This document shows positions 16,900 to 25,929 of a DNA stretch of 64,000 nucleotides, in pieces. Below the pieces are notes generated by a model. That model searched no databases and was not told the origin of the DNA. It saw nothing but the letters and a program-made list of their open reading frames with translations. The position numbers and the translations under genes were made by a program. The DNA comes from Clostridia bacterium. GTDB taxonomy: Bacteria; Bacillota; Clostridia; Oscillospirales; CAG-272. The stretch spans positions 34,076 to 98,075 of the forward strand of contig JAFTJZ010000091.1 in NCBI GenBank assembly GCA_017456145.1, in the 5' to 3' direction. Numbering within the stretch: the first letter of the stretch is position 1; each line of letters begins with the position of its first letter.

Positions 16900-17913
16900 A
16901 TGTCTTCCACTTATACTCTCACCATTCCCGAGGGCTACCGCTCGGTTCTGACTCCTCGACAGACGCAAATCGCCATAAAAAAGGTCAAAGACTTCTTCCA
17001 GCAGAATCTTGCGGTTGAGCTTAATCTGACCCGCGTCAGCGCACCCTTGTTTGTTGCATCGGACAGCGGTCTGAATGACAATCTCAATGGCACCGAGCGT
17101 CCCGTCAAATTTGATCTGCGCGGCGGCGAGGAGCTGGAGATCGTGCATTCTCTTGCCAAATGGAAGCGCATGGCGCTGGGCGATTATGACTTTGAGCTGC
17201 ATGAGGGGCTTTACACCGACATGAACGCTATTCGCCGCGACGAGGATGTGGATAATCTCCACTCGATGTTCGTCGATCAATGGGATTGGGAAAAGATCAT
17301 CACGAAAGAGGAGCGAAACGAACAGACCCTCAAGCAAGCGGTTCGCTACATTTATGAGGCGCTCAAGCACACCGAGACCTATATCGCAAACGACTACAAT
17401 CTCGGCTCGCGTCTTTTACCCGAGGAGATCACCTTTGTGACGACACAGGAGCTGGAGGATCGTTGGCCCGACGCGACGGCAAAGCAGCGTGAATACAATA
17501 TCGTCAAGGAGCATGGAGCGGTATTTCTCATGCAGATCGGCGGGGCGCTGAAAAGCGGCAAGATCCACGATGGCCGCGCACCGGACTACGACGATTGGTC
17601 GCTCAACGGTGATATTCTGGTTTATTATCCCGTTTTGGACGTAGCACTGGAGCTGTCCTCGATGGGAATCCGTGTGGACGAGACCGCACTGATGCGGCAG
17701 CTGGAGATCCGTGGCTGCACCGAGCGCGTTTCCCTGCCCTTCCACCGTGCCTTGCTCGACGGCGAGCTGCCCTACACCATGGGTGGCGGCATCGGGCAGT
17801 CACGTATGTGTATGTTCTTCTTACGCAAGGCGCACATCGGCGAGGTGCAGTCCTCCTACTGGCCCGAGCAAATGGTCAAGGAGTGCCGCGCGGCGGGCAT
17901 TGATTTGTTGTAA
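16900..17913 (+). CDS. asnA: Aspartate-ammonia ligase (asparagine synthetase A)
   Basis: 337 residues, typical AsnA length. Makes asparagine from aspartate, ammonia and ATP. Related to class II tRNA synthetases; visible signatures are SAPLFVASDSGLNDNLNG, the VHSLAKWKR segment, the acidic TDMNAIRRDED and the C-terminal GGGIGQSRMCMFFL (motif 3). Start at ATG 16900 with a weak TGAGGTA site; promoter 40 bases upstream. Stands alone. Confidence 0.97.
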   Translation: MSSTYTLTIPEGYRSVLTPRQTQIAIKKVKDFFQQNLAVELNLTRVSAPLFVASDSGLNDNLNGTERPVKFDLRGGEELEIVHSLAKWKRMALGDYDFELHEGLYTDMNAIRRDEDVDNLHSMFVDQWDWEKIITKEERNEQTLKQAVRYIYEALKHTETYIANDYNLGSRLLPEEITFVTTQELEDRWPDATAKQREYNIVKEHGAVFLMQIGGALKSGKIHDGRAPDYDDWSLNGDILVYYPVLDVALELSSMGIRVDETALMRQLEIRGCTERVSLPFHRALLDGELPYTMGGGIGQSRMCMFFLRKAHIGEVQSSYWPEQMVKECRAAGIDLL

Positions 17914-17925
17914 TGAGTGAGAAAT

Positions 17926-17987
17926 GCGAGGGAGACCTTTTTTGTAAAAAAGGTCTCCCTCGCGCTCCCTCTAAAAAACTTTGGAGC
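17926..17987 (+). repeat. Dispersed hairpin element 3' of asnA
   Basis: GCGAGGGAGACC (17926-17937) pairs with GGTCTCCCTCGC (17952-17963), followed by a smaller hairpin GCTCC (17964-17968)/GGAGC (17983-17987) enclosing CTAAAAAACTT. Same architecture as 27594-27648; probably terminates asnA. Confidence 0.7.
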
Positions 17988-18078
17988 ATTGGGATGGATA
18001 AAATTTGTAGCGGCTCGATTCTTTTGAATCATTCTCGCGGGAGGCAAAATGCCTTCTTTATAGAGATACGCTGATCCG

Positions 18079-18105
18079 GTAGGGGTCGGCGCCTTCGACG
18101 ACCCG
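18079..18105. repeat. GTAGGGG-family hairpin
   Basis: GTAGGGGTCG opens the element and CGACCC (18099-18104) closes it, giving a six-pair stem with GGGTCG (18083-18088). It lies in the 352-base space before the next regulator gene; nothing else is evident there besides the promoter. Confidence 0.5.
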
Positions 18106-18184
18106 TTAATCTAACCACCTGTTTTTGTGCCATCTTTTCTCAACCGCCTCAACCAAACGTGGAATTCGTTCTCAAATGCGTTGC

Positions 18185-18213
18185 TTGCCAAGCAGCGCAT
18201 TTTATGTTATAAT
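18185..18213 (+). promoter_or_regulatory. Promoter of the HTH-TPR gene
   Basis: TTGCCA (18185-18190), 17 bases, TATAAT (18208-18213). Confidence 0.65.
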
Positions 18214-18265
18214 AAAAGCACACAAGGCGCCGCTGTGAATACGCACGAAATGAGGAAAATTCAAA

Positions 18266-19258
18266 ATGATCAACCTTGGAAACAAGATCCGCGAGCTGCG
18301 GAAGAAAAAGGGCATCACGCAGGAGCAGCTGGCAAGTGCGCTGAACCTCTCCCCTCAGGCCATCTCCAAATGGGAAATGGGCGCCGGCTACCCCGATGTG
18401 GCCACGCTGCCCGTCCTTGCGGGGTACTTTGGCGTGAGTCTGGATGCTATGTTTGATTATGATCCTGAAAAAGTAGAAGAAAAAATTCGAAACATTCTTA
18501 TCAAATCTCGTGTAGAGGCGCGCAACTTTGAGGACTCTGTCAGGATCTTACGCGAAGGTATTGCCGCATATCCCGGTGGCTATATTTTGAAAAGAGAGCT
18601 GTTAGAGTGTTTTGCGGGTCACCTGAAAGACACGGGCACGGATTACACGGAAGAAGCACTGGACATTGCCAAGCAACTGATTGTAGAATGTCAAGATACC
18701 TTTATCACATTGGGCGCAAAAGGTGATATGGCAGGAATCTATATTCAATCCGGTCAATACGATAAAGGCAAAGAAATCATCGAATCCATGTCGTATGTCT
18801 ATAATATCGACATTCAAGACAGAATGCGTTGTGCAGCATCCATGCTGAAAGGCACCGACCGTCTGCCGTATGCGCAGGAATTAAAGATTTGGGAAACGCA
18901 GGATCTGTGGATGGCTTGCGATGCGGAAGGCGACGGATATTGGGAGATCGGCGATTATGAAAACGCACTGCTTTCCTTTCAAGAAGCCGCAGACGTCAAC
19001 GAACGGTTCTGTCAGCGCAAGCCACGGGAAGGACTGTATCCTCTGTGTGGCAGGGTGAGCCAGGGGGTATTCACCGTCAAAATGGCGGCTTGCCTGTACA
19101 AATTGGGCAGACTGGAGGAATGCGACGCCGCTCTTGACAAAGCACTTCAACTCTTGAAGGATCACGTCCGCAAAGATATTCGCCCCGACTTCTATCTCGA
19201 CTTTTTCCGCGAGCCATACCACAAATACGGACTTGATGAATATAAGCCGTGCCCATAA
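18266..19258 (+). CDS. XRE-family regulator with C-terminal tetratricopeptide-like region
   Basis: 330 residues. Residues 1-65 are an XRE helix-turn-helix (ITQEQLASALNLSPQAISKW), of the group common in Clostridia with PQAISKWEMG and FGVSLDAMF. The rest is helical with TPR-like repeats (IAAYPGGYILKRELLECF, IYIQSGQYDKGKEIIE, YWEIGDYENALLSFQEAA, ACLYKLGRLEECDAALD). Proteins of this shape often respond to peptides or protein partners; the target here is unknown. The nearby small HTH protein at 22723 has a closely similar DNA-binding domain. Confidence 0.85.
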   Translation: MINLGNKIRELRKKKGITQEQLASALNLSPQAISKWEMGAGYPDVATLPVLAGYFGVSLDAMFDYDPEKVEEKIRNILIKSRVEARNFEDSVRILREGIAAYPGGYILKRELLECFAGHLKDTGTDYTEEALDIAKQLIVECQDTFITLGAKGDMAGIYIQSGQYDKGKEIIESMSYVYNIDIQDRMRCAASMLKGTDRLPYAQELKIWETQDLWMACDAEGDGYWEIGDYENALLSFQEAADVNERFCQRKPREGLYPLCGRVSQGVFTVKMAACLYKLGRLEECDAALDKALQLLKDHVRKDIRPDFYLDFFREPYHKYGLDEYKPCP

Positions 19259-19327
19259 TTCCCTTTTTCAAAGTTTTTTGGAAAGGGGTGCGGGGGAAAC
19301 CTTTTGTCCACAAAAGGTTTCCCCCGC
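19259..19327 (-). repeat. Half copy of the nested 168-nt element
   Basis: Matches the right half of 22944-23112 from its TTCCTTTTT segment to the terminal hairpin GCGGGGGAAACC/GGTTTCCCCCGC (19290-19327). It starts right at the 3' end of the HTH-TPR gene and would terminate both converging genes. Confidence 0.7.
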
Positions 19328-19348
19328 TTTCTATTTACTTCTTACTTC

Positions 19349-19960
19349 TCACTTCTCAGGATCAAGATACTTCCAGCAGCCGACGATATAGTTGACACCG
19401 GACCAGACGGTGAAAATGATGGCGGCGACCGTGGTGATATAGGTCAACGGATAGACATTCGCCAGCACGAAATCGGGCACGGCACGACCGATCAGATCAT
19501 ACGCCACAGGCTCGACCAGCGCTAAAATAATGCAGATCATCTGGGTGACCGTTTTGATCTTGCCAAGCATATTGGCAGCCACCACCACGTTTGCCTTGGT
19601 CGATGCGATCAAACGGATGGACGCCACGGCAAGCTCGCGGAAAATGGTCACGATCAGCATCACCATGTAGATCCAGAACATGACGTCGTTGCCGACACGG
19701 TAACGGCAAACGATGCCAAAAATCGCAGCGATGACCATAAATTTGTCTGCCAAGGGATCCAGGAACTTGCCAAAGTCGGTGATCAGATTGTCACGGCGAG
19801 CGATCTTACCGTCAAAATAGTCGGTGATCGACGCACCCGAGAAGACGATCAGCGCGATAATGTTGTTGAGAACGGAATACGGCAGCAGCATGACCACAAG
19901 GATCACAGGCACCAAGATCAGGCGCAGCACCGTCAGCTTGTTGGGAAGATTCATTTTCAT
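19349..19960 (-). CDS. pgsA: CDP-diacylglycerol-glycerol-3-phosphate 3-phosphatidyltransferase
   Basis: 203 residues, polytopic membrane protein that makes phosphatidylglycerol phosphate. The CDP-alcohol phosphatidyltransferase signature DG-x2-AR-x8-G-x3-D-x3-D is complete between residues about 48 and 74 (TDYFDGKIARRD, then DFGKFLDPLADK). Several hydrophobic segments follow. It starts 12 bases after the rimO stop and so belongs to the same transcript. Confidence 0.93.
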   Translation of the reverse strand: MKMNLPNKLTVLRLILVPVILVVMLLPYSVLNNIIALIVFSGASITDYFDGKIARRDNLITDFGKFLDPLADKFMVIAAIFGIVCRYRVGNDVMFWIYMVMLIVTIFRELAVASIRLIASTKANVVVAANMLGKIKTVTQMICIILALVEPVAYDLIGRAVPDFVLANVYPLTYITTVAAIIFTVWSGVNYIVGCWKYLDPEK

Positions 19961-19972
19961 GGTTCAAATACC

Positions 19973-21334
19973 TCACTTTTCTTTATGTTCCACGCTTGCG
20001 GCAACCGCAAAGCCATACAGATCGTAATCCACCACCTCGCGCACCTTGACGTCAAGGAAGGAGCCGGGCGCGATGCGCGCGTCACTGCGGAAGTAGACCT
20101 TGCCGTCGATCTCAGGCGCGTCCGCTGCGCTGCGACCGAAATGTGCCTCGCTGACGGGATCGTAATCCTCGCACAGAACGCGTACGGTCGAGCCGACCTT
20201 TTCTTCGTTCTGCTGCTCGTTGATATGCATCTGCATCTTCATCAGGATGTCCATGCGATCCTGCTTGATCTGCTCGTCGATCTGCCCCTCAAACGTCGCA
20301 GCGGGCGTTCCCTCCTCGGGTGAGTAGGTGAATACGCCCATGTGCTCAAAGCGCGTCTCCTTGACAAATTCACAAAGCTCCTCAAAATCCTCCTGCGTCT
20401 CGCCGGGGAACCCGACAATGAACGTCGTGCGGATGACAATGCCCGGGATCTCGCGGCGCAGCTTAGCCACCACCTCCCGTATCATGGCACTGTCGCCGTG
20501 GCGGTTCATAGCGCGCAGCATATGGTCGGAGATGTGCTGCAGCGGCAGGTCGATGTACTTGAGAATACGATCGTTGTCGCGGATCTCGGCGATCAGCTCA
20601 TCGGTCACCTTGTCGGGATAACAGTAGAGCAACCGGATCCACGGAATCTGCGTTTCTTCGGTAATCCGATGCAGCAGCTCTGAGAGCGAATATTTTCCGT
20701 ACAGATCAAGCCCGTAGCGGGTAATGTCCTGCGCCACAACGGTCAGCTCCCGTACGCCAAGGCTGTCAAGATTCTTTGCCTCCTTGATGATATCCTCCAT
20801 CGGACGGCTGCGGAATTTACCGCGGATAGACGGAATGGCACAGTAGGCACAGCGGTTATCACACCCCTCGGCGATCTTGATGTAGGCGGCGTATTCGGGC
20901 GTGGTCAGCACGCGGTCTCCGCCCAGACGGACACAATCCTTGTCCTCAAATGAGGTGTATTTTTCGCGCTTTTTGCCCTTGCCGCGCATGACGGTCTCAA
21001 TGGCCTCCACGATGTTGTGGATCGAGCCGACGCCAAGCACCGCATCAACCTCGGGCAGCTCACGCAGAACCTCGTCGCGATAACGCTCGGCAAGGCAGCC
21101 CGTAACGATAATTGCCTTGAGATGACCGTGCTTTTTGAGCCACGCGATATCTAAAATATTGTCAATTGCCTCTTTTTTCGCGCTCTCGATGAAGGCACAG
21201 GTGTTAATGATGACCACATCCGCCTCGGTCTCCTCGGGGGTGATCTCATAGCCCGCCTGCAGCACCTCATGCAGCATGACCTCCGTGTCCAGCTGATTCT
21301 TGGAGCAGCCGAGCGAAACAAATCCAACTTTCAT
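19973..21334 (-). CDS. rimO: Ribosomal protein uS12 methylthiotransferase
   Basis: 453 residues. Radical SAM enzyme that adds a methylthio group to an aspartate of ribosomal protein S12. Order of domains: N-terminal methylthiotransferase domain with cysteines in VSLGCSKNQLD, VIINTCAF and VTGCLAERY (second iron-sulfur cluster), radical SAM CDNRCAYCAIP (CxxxCxxC), C-terminal TRAM domain ending DYDLYGFAV. LGCSKN and the TRAM ending favour RimO over MiaB. Start ATG 21334 has AGAGGA 8 bases upstream; a longer frame has none. Confidence 0.95.
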   Translation of the reverse strand: MKVGFVSLGCSKNQLDTEVMLHEVLQAGYEITPEETEADVVIINTCAFIESAKKEAIDNILDIAWLKKHGHLKAIIVTGCLAERYRDEVLRELPEVDAVLGVGSIHNIVEAIETVMRGKGKKREKYTSFEDKDCVRLGGDRVLTTPEYAAYIKIAEGCDNRCAYCAIPSIRGKFRSRPMEDIIKEAKNLDSLGVRELTVVAQDITRYGLDLYGKYSLSELLHRITEETQIPWIRLLYCYPDKVTDELIAEIRDNDRILKYIDLPLQHISDHMLRAMNRHGDSAMIREVVAKLRREIPGIVIRTTFIVGFPGETQEDFEELCEFVKETRFEHMGVFTYSPEEGTPAATFEGQIDEQIKQDRMDILMKMQMHINEQQNEEKVGSTVRVLCEDYDPVSEAHFGRSAADAPEIDGKVYFRSDARIAPGSFLDVKVREVVDYDLYGFAVAASVEHKEK

Positions 21335-21385
21335 ACCATAAATCCTCTTTCGGGCGGTTCCCCGCCAAATATGTTTAACTATATA

Positions 21386-21414
21386 ATGATAACACATATT
21401 CGCCAAAAAGTCAA
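21386..21414 (-). promoter_or_regulatory. Promoter of rimO-pgsA
   Basis: Minus strand TTGACT (21414-21409), 17 bases, TATCAT (21391-21386). Confidence 0.75.
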
Positions 21415-21437
21415 GTAGAATATTTTGTTTTCACCTA

Positions 21438-21467
21438 TTGACAACTCTTATTTGGCTATGATATAAT
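21438..21467 (+). promoter_or_regulatory. Promoter of the 310-aa secreted protein gene
   Basis: TTGACA (21438-21443), 18 bases, TATAAT (21462-21467); back to back with the rimO promoter. Confidence 0.8.
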
Positions 21468-21531
21468 ATATTGAGGAGATCTATCCCGTTAAGGGATCAT
21501 ATAAAGAACAAAACACAAGGAGGACAACGAC

Positions 21532-22464
21532 ATGACACGCAAAAGAACCATTCTCCTGTCTGCACTGATCGTCGGCGTACTTGCCATTGCCGTGATCTTT
21601 GTGACGATCGCCGATCACACCGCCCCAGGGACGACGGCTGACTTTTATCACACCTTCTCAACCGATAGCGCTGCTTTGCCCGATGTCATGCCGAGCGCTC
21701 CCACCGCATCCAATCCGTATGCCTCTCTGGGCGTCTCCGACGCTCTGTTTCAGGCTGCCACGGATGCTTGGTCGGTACACACACCACAGCCGATCACCGC
21801 AGACGACGGCTCTCAGATCACCTTGCCGTATCACTGTTACACCTATTCTTACGTCAAGTCCGACTCGCCACGCGTCTATACGCACGTTGTTTTGCTGGGA
21901 AGGTTGGCAAGATATCCCAACGAATATACCGAGCCTTTGTACCATCAGCTCAACGGCCGAGACTACAAGACGATCCCTGCAATGTACAAGCTGGAGCTGT
22001 ACCGCACACCGCAAGTCGTGATCTACGATCCGACGGATGGGACGTATACACTCGATGAGAGCGATAAGCCCGCGGCGCACGTCAAGATTTCATCCTTTGA
22101 ACTGCACAAAGACAGCGAGAGGGTTGCGCACGTCTTATCTGATTTCAGCGTGACCTACAAGGCCTCTCCCGACGGTCTCTTTGGAAAAGCATCTCTGACG
22201 AATATGCAGCTGCAGCCGCTGAACCCGACCAACTACGCACTGCTTACTCCCGTTGACGCCAATGAATACGGCATAAAAACGACGGATGCTACGGCTCTGT
22301 TCGACAAAGAGGTCGGCGGCGTCGGTGTCAGCCTTGACGGGGTGCTTTGTGAGCAGGGGCAGAATCTTTCCATGCATGTGACTTTTGCTGCGCCCGCCGA
22401 TTCGCCCAACGAGCAGTTGATTTCGCTTGCGGGCAGCTACACCGTCACACTGACATTGCCATGA
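21532..22464 (+). CDS. Secreted or membrane-anchored protein of unknown function
   Basis: 310 residues, no family recognised. N-terminal hydrophobic segment after two arginines and a lysine (residues 7-26, LLSALIVGVLAIAVIFVTIA) with no lipobox, so a signal anchor or signal peptide. The remainder is rich in beta-prone residues and Tyr/Thr, with no cysteine-based motif. AAGGAGGACAACGAC precedes the ATG. Own promoter, no co-transcribed neighbour. Confidence 0.75.
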   Translation: MTRKRTILLSALIVGVLAIAVIFVTIADHTAPGTTADFYHTFSTDSAALPDVMPSAPTASNPYASLGVSDALFQAATDAWSVHTPQPITADDGSQITLPYHCYTYSYVKSDSPRVYTHVVLLGRLARYPNEYTEPLYHQLNGRDYKTIPAMYKLELYRTPQVVIYDPTDGTYTLDESDKPAAHVKISSFELHKDSERVAHVLSDFSVTYKASPDGLFGKASLTNMQLQPLNPTNYALLTPVDANEYGIKTTDATALFDKEVGGVGVSLDGVLCEQGQNLSMHVTFAAPADSPNEQLISLAGSYTVTLTLP

Positions 22465-22492
22465 GCATCAACCATCGGTTGACAACAAAATC

Positions 22493-22521
22493 TTGACAAC
22501 GCCGCGATTTTGTGGTACAAT
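22493..22521 (+). promoter_or_regulatory. Promoter of the leader peptide and small HTH gene
   Basis: TTGACA (22493-22498), 17 bases, TACAAT (22516-22521). Confidence 0.8.
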
Positions 22522-22595
22522 AAAGGCGTAAGGCAAGGACGACTGCAGCGCCTGCGTCTTGCAACACAATTTTACGAAAGGAGGCGAGGAATATC

Positions 22596-22640
22596 ATGTG
22601 GATTCACACAACCGTATCTCTCGCCGTCAGCATCCGCTGA
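22596..22640 (+). CDS. Candidate 14-residue leader peptide
   Basis: ATG 22596 preceded by a very strong AAAGGAGGCGAGG site, encoding MWIHTTVSLAVSIR and a stop at 22638-22640. It lies between the promoter and the small HTH gene and is followed by a GC-rich hairpin (GGGGGGC near 22660 with GCCTCCC near 22677). A leader peptide controlling the gene behind it would fit; too short to prove coding. Confidence 0.4.
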   Translation: MWIHTTVSLAVSIR

Positions 22641-22722
22641 AATAAGCGAGAGATGTGAGGGGGGCGCGCTCCGGCGAGCCTCCCTTGCTATACCGATCAT
22701 GCTTATCAACGGAGGAAAACAT

Positions 22723-22938
22723 TTGAACATACCGCTTGGAGAAAACATTCGCCGTCTTCGCCAAGAGAACGACATGACGCAGCGTGCGCTTGCTCACCAT
22801 CTTCGTGTCAGCGTACAAGCCGTTTCCAAATGGGAAACGGGACTCTCTTATCCCGACGTTGCGCTGCTTTTGAATATTGCCGACTTTTTCGCAATTTCAT
22901 TGGATGCGCTGTTCGGGAGAGAAGAAAGAAATTTATAA
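22723..22938 (+). CDS. Minimal XRE helix-turn-helix protein, TTG start
   Basis: 71 residues when started at TTG 22723, which has GGAGGAAAA 3-9 bases upstream; an ATG at 22699 lacks a ribosome site and falls before that GGAGG. The protein is almost entirely one XRE domain (MTQRALAHHLRVSVQAVSKW, then YPDVALLLNIADFFAISLDALF). Its DNA-binding helix resembles that of the 18266 regulator. No effector domain is present. Confidence 0.75.
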   Translation: MNIPLGENIRRLRQENDMTQRALAHHLRVSVQAVSKWETGLSYPDVALLLNIADFFAISLDALFGREERNL

Positions 22939-22943
22939 TATTT

Positions 22944-23112
22944 GCGAGGAGGGAAAATTCTTGAAAGAATTTTCCCTCCCCGCGCCCCTCCTTTCAAGAA
23001 CTTGAACAAAAAAGGATAGGATGTCATGGTAACGAATACATCCTATTCCTTTTTCCAAAAGTTTTTTGAAGGGGGTGCGGGGGAAACTTTTGTACACAAA
23101 AGTTTCCCCCGC
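22944..23112 (-). repeat. Nested inverted-repeat element, about 168 nt, copy 1
   Basis: From left: hairpin GGAGGGAAAATTCT.../...AATTTTCCCTCC (22948-22979), an outer arm (22980-23007), a central stem GGATAGGATG (23014-23023) with CATCCTATTCC (23039-23049) around a 15-base loop (23024-23038), the matching outer arm (23055-23077), and a terminal hairpin GCGGGGGAAAC/GTTTCCCCCGC (23077-23112). A homologue in opposite orientation is at 27594-27857. It lies between the small HTH gene and typA, which converge. Confidence 0.8.
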
Positions 23113-23124
23113 ATATTTCATTCA

Positions 23125-24969
23125 TTACTTATTCCCCTGCAGCGCGCGACGGATGCGCATCATTTCCTTCATGCGCAACTCGGTGTTGAGGATCTTTTTG
23201 CGCAGACGGATGCTCTTGGGTGTGACCTCGATCAGCTCATCGTCCTTGATAAACTCAATGGCCTCCTCCAAAGAGAAGATAACGGGCGGAGTCAGCAGCA
23301 GCTTTTCGTCCGCGCCCGCGGAGCGGATGGCGGTCAGCTGCTTGGTCTTGCAGGGATTGACGGCAATGTCGTCGTTCTTGGGATTCTCGCCCACGATCAT
23401 GCCCTCGTAAACGGGCGTCTGGGGACCGACGAACATTCTGCCGCGATCCTGCGTGTTGAAAAGCCCGTAGCGCGTTGTCTCGCCCGCCTCGGATGCCACA
23501 AGGCAGCCCGTCAGTCTCATGGAGACCTCACCGCGGAAGGGCTGATAGCTGTCAAAAATACTGTTGAGCACGCCCTCGCCGTGCGTCACCGTCAAAAATT
23601 CGGAACGATATCCAAACAAGCAGCGCGCAGGGATCAGATATTCGATGCGGGTACGGCTGCCAACGGGCTGCATCTCCAAAAGATCACCCTTGCGCTGGCT
23701 CAGCTTTTCCACCACCGCACCGACGTAATCCATCGGCACGTCAACCGTGACACGCTCCATCGGCTCACACTTGACGCCGTCGATCTCGCGGTAAAGCACA
23801 CGGGGATTGGAGCAGGTCAGCTCAAAGCCCTCGCGACGCATATTTTCAATCAGAATGGACAGGTGCATCTCACCGCGACCCGCCACGCGGAACTCGTCGG
23901 TCGAGTCTCCGTCGGAAACACGCAAGGATACGTCCTTGAGCAGCTCGCGGTAGAGTCTGTCGCGCAGCTGGCGGGAGGTCACATACTTGCCCTCCTTGCC
24001 CGCAAGCGGGCTGTCGTTGACCGAGAAGGTCATTTCCATGGTCGGCTCGCTCACCTTGACAAATTCCAATGGCTCGGGCGCGGTCGTGGAAGTGATGGTG
24101 TCACCGATGGTAATGCTCTCTGCACCCGAAAAACAAATGATATCGCCCATCTGTGCGTTCTCTACAGGGGTGCGTCCCAGACCGTCGATCTGATAAAGCG
24201 AGACAATCTTGGTACGCTTGGGAGAGACATCCTTGTTGTGGTAGTTGCAGATCAGAGCCTCCTGACCAACCTTGATCGAACCGCGCTCAATGCGACCGAT
24301 CCCGATGCGGCCGACGTAGTCGTTGTAGTCGATGGAGGAGATCAGCATCTGCAGCTCTCCCTCTCCGTCGCCTTCGGGCGCGGGAATGTAGTCCAGAATG
24401 GTATCAAACAACGGCTGCAGATCGACGCCGGGCACGTCGGGAGAGGTCGATGCCGTACCCGCGCGCCCCGAGCAGTAAAGCATAGGGCTGTCCAGCTGCT
24501 CGTCGCTGGCATTGAGATCGATCAATAGCTCCAAGATCTCATCCTCGACCTCGCCAAGGCGAGCGTCGGGCTTGTCAATCTTGTTGATGACGACAATGAC
24601 GCGATGGTTAAGCTCCAGCGCGCGCTGAAGCACGAAACGGGTCTGCGGCATGGGACCCTCAGCCGCGTCAACCAGCAAAATGACACCGTTGACCATCTTC
24701 AGAATACGCTCCACCTCACCGCCGAAATCGGCGTGTCCGGGGGTATCGACGATATTGATCTTGATGTCCTTGTAGGTCACCGAGGTATTCTTGGCAAGAA
24801 TGGTGATACCGCGCTCACGCTCCAGGGCGTTGGAATCCATGACGCGATCGGTCGTCGCCTGGTTCTCGCGGTAAGCGCCGCCCTGCTTGAGCAATCCGTC
24901 CACCAGCGTGGTCTTTCCGTGGTCAACGTGGGCAATAATGGCAATGTTTCTCAAATCTTCTCTGATCAC
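23125..24969 (-). CDS. typA: Ribosome-associated GTPase TypA/BipA
   Basis: 614 residues, standard length. Translational GTPase of the elongation-factor class that helps ribosome assembly under stress. GTPase motifs: G1 [11 protein letters not shown]2 near [11 protein letters not shown]3 [11 protein letters not shown]4 NKIDKPDA; domain II, two EF-G-like domains and the TypA-specific C-terminal domain ([20 protein letters not shown]). Starts with GTG at 24969, 9 bases after AAGGAG. The upstream AT-rich stretch (24990-25060) carries TTGACA and TATAAT only 10 bases apart on the minus strand, so its promoter is not clear. Confidence 0.97.
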   Translation of the reverse strand: MIREDLRNIAIIAHVDHGKTTLVDGLLKQGGAYRENQATTDRVMDSNALERERGITILAKNTSVTYKDIKINIVDTPGHADFGGEVERILKMVNGVILLVDAAEGPMPQTRFVLQRALELNHRVIVVINKIDKPDARLGEVEDEILELLIDLNASDEQLDSPMLYCSGRAGTASTSPDVPGVDLQPLFDTILDYIPAPEGDGEGELQMLISSIDYNDYVGRIGIGRIERGSIKVGQEALICNYHNKDVSPKRTKIVSLYQIDGLGRTPVENAQMGDIICFSGAESITIGDTITSTTAPEPLEFVKVSEPTMEMTFSVNDSPLAGKEGKYVTSRQLRDRLYRELLKDVSLRVSDGDSTDEFRVAGRGEMHLSILIENMRREGFELTCSNPRVLYREIDGVKCEPMERVTVDVPMDYVGAVVEKLSQRKGDLLEMQPVGSRTRIEYLIPARCLFGYRSEFLTVTHGEGVLNSIFDSYQPFRGEVSMRLTGCLVASEAGETTRYGLFNTQDRGRMFVGPQTPVYEGMIVGENPKNDDIAVNPCKTKQLTAIRSAGADEKLLLTPPVIFSLEEAIEFIKDDELIEVTPKSIRLRKKILNTELRMKEMMRIRRALQGNK

Positions 24970-25154
24970 AGTTTTTATCTCCTTATTTCATCGTTTTATG
25001 GGCACACTTTTTAACACTATATTATATCACAAATTTTGTCAAGAATAAATACGAAAAAAAACGGTTTTTTCCTGCTCTTGGCAAGTTTTTTTGTGTTTTT
25101 TGTTGAAAATCGATTGCGTGTGCGCACAATCGACGGGATTCCAAAGAAATCGGA

Positions 25155-25183
25155 TTGACAACAAGCGCACTTTGTGGTATACT
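25155..25183 (+). promoter_or_regulatory. Promoter of the PGP-type phosphatase gene
   Basis: TTGACA (25155-25160), 17 bases, TATACT (25178-25183). Confidence 0.85.
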
Positions 25184-25247
25184 AAAATGGTACATCACGC
25201 TGCGCCGACCGATTTTTGGTGCGCAGATTTGAAATTAAGGAGCCCCC

Positions 25248-25904
25248 ATGAAGATACAAGCAGCAATATTTGATTTGGACGGTACACTTGCCGACACCAT
25301 TGACGCCATCCGACAGAGCATCAACGACACCATGCGACAATACGGTTATCCCGAGCGCAGCTACGACGAGGTGCGCCGCGCCATCGGCAATGGGGCGAGA
25401 AATCTCATTCGCGGTACGCTACCCGCAGAGCTTGCTCAGGACGAGGCATTGGTCAGCCGTGTCTTTTCCACATATCAGGACAACTACGACCAAAACCACC
25501 TTGCGACCGATCGCTGCTACGACGGGATTCCCCAAGTCATTTCTGATCTTCACGCGGCGGGGGTACGTCTTGCCGTCCTCTCCAACAAGCAGGATCGCCA
25601 TGTCCGCGGCTTGGTCGCACAGCTGTTCCCAAACGGTGAATTTGAAATCGCCATGGGACAGACCGAGCTGCCCCGCAAGCCCGACCCGACCGTCCCGCGG
25701 ATGCTCGCCGCGCGCATGGGCGTCGCGCCCGAGTGCTGCGCTTTCATCGGCGACAGTGAGGTGGACATCCGTACCGCCAAAAACGCGGGAATGCCGTCTT
25801 TCGGCTGTACGTGGGGCTACCGCGATGCGCAGCTCCTTGCGGACGAGGGCGCGGATCACATCGCCGACACCCCCGAAGCATTGTGCATGATGCTTTTCAA
25901 ATAA
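25248..25904 (+). CDS. HAD hydrolase, phosphoglycolate phosphatase type
   Basis: 218 residues. HAD motifs: nucleophile FDLDGTLADT, motif II VLSNKQDR, lysine motif in LPRKPDPT, motif IV FIGDSEVDIRTAKNAG. Cap domain helical, as in the Gph/PpaX group, which dephosphorylate 2-phosphoglycolate or pyrophosphate. The precise substrate is not decidable from sequence. AAGGAG precedes the ATG. The next gene begins 25 bases downstream, so they probably share a transcript. Confidence 0.85.
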   Translation: MKIQAAIFDLDGTLADTIDAIRQSINDTMRQYGYPERSYDEVRRAIGNGARNLIRGTLPAELAQDEALVSRVFSTYQDNYDQNHLATDRCYDGIPQVISDLHAAGVRLAVLSNKQDRHVRGLVAQLFPNGEFEIAMGQTELPRKPDPTVPRMLAARMGVAPECCAFIGDSEVDIRTAKNAGMPSFGCTWGYRDAQLLADEGADHIADTPEALCMMLFK

Positions 25905-25929
25905 ACGTCAAAGAAACGAGGTAATCACC

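Noticed and set aside
24990-25060. typA promoter from TTGACA and TATAAT on the minus strand
   Set aside because: The boxes are only 10 bases apart, which does not fit a sigma-A promoter, so no promoter is annotated.
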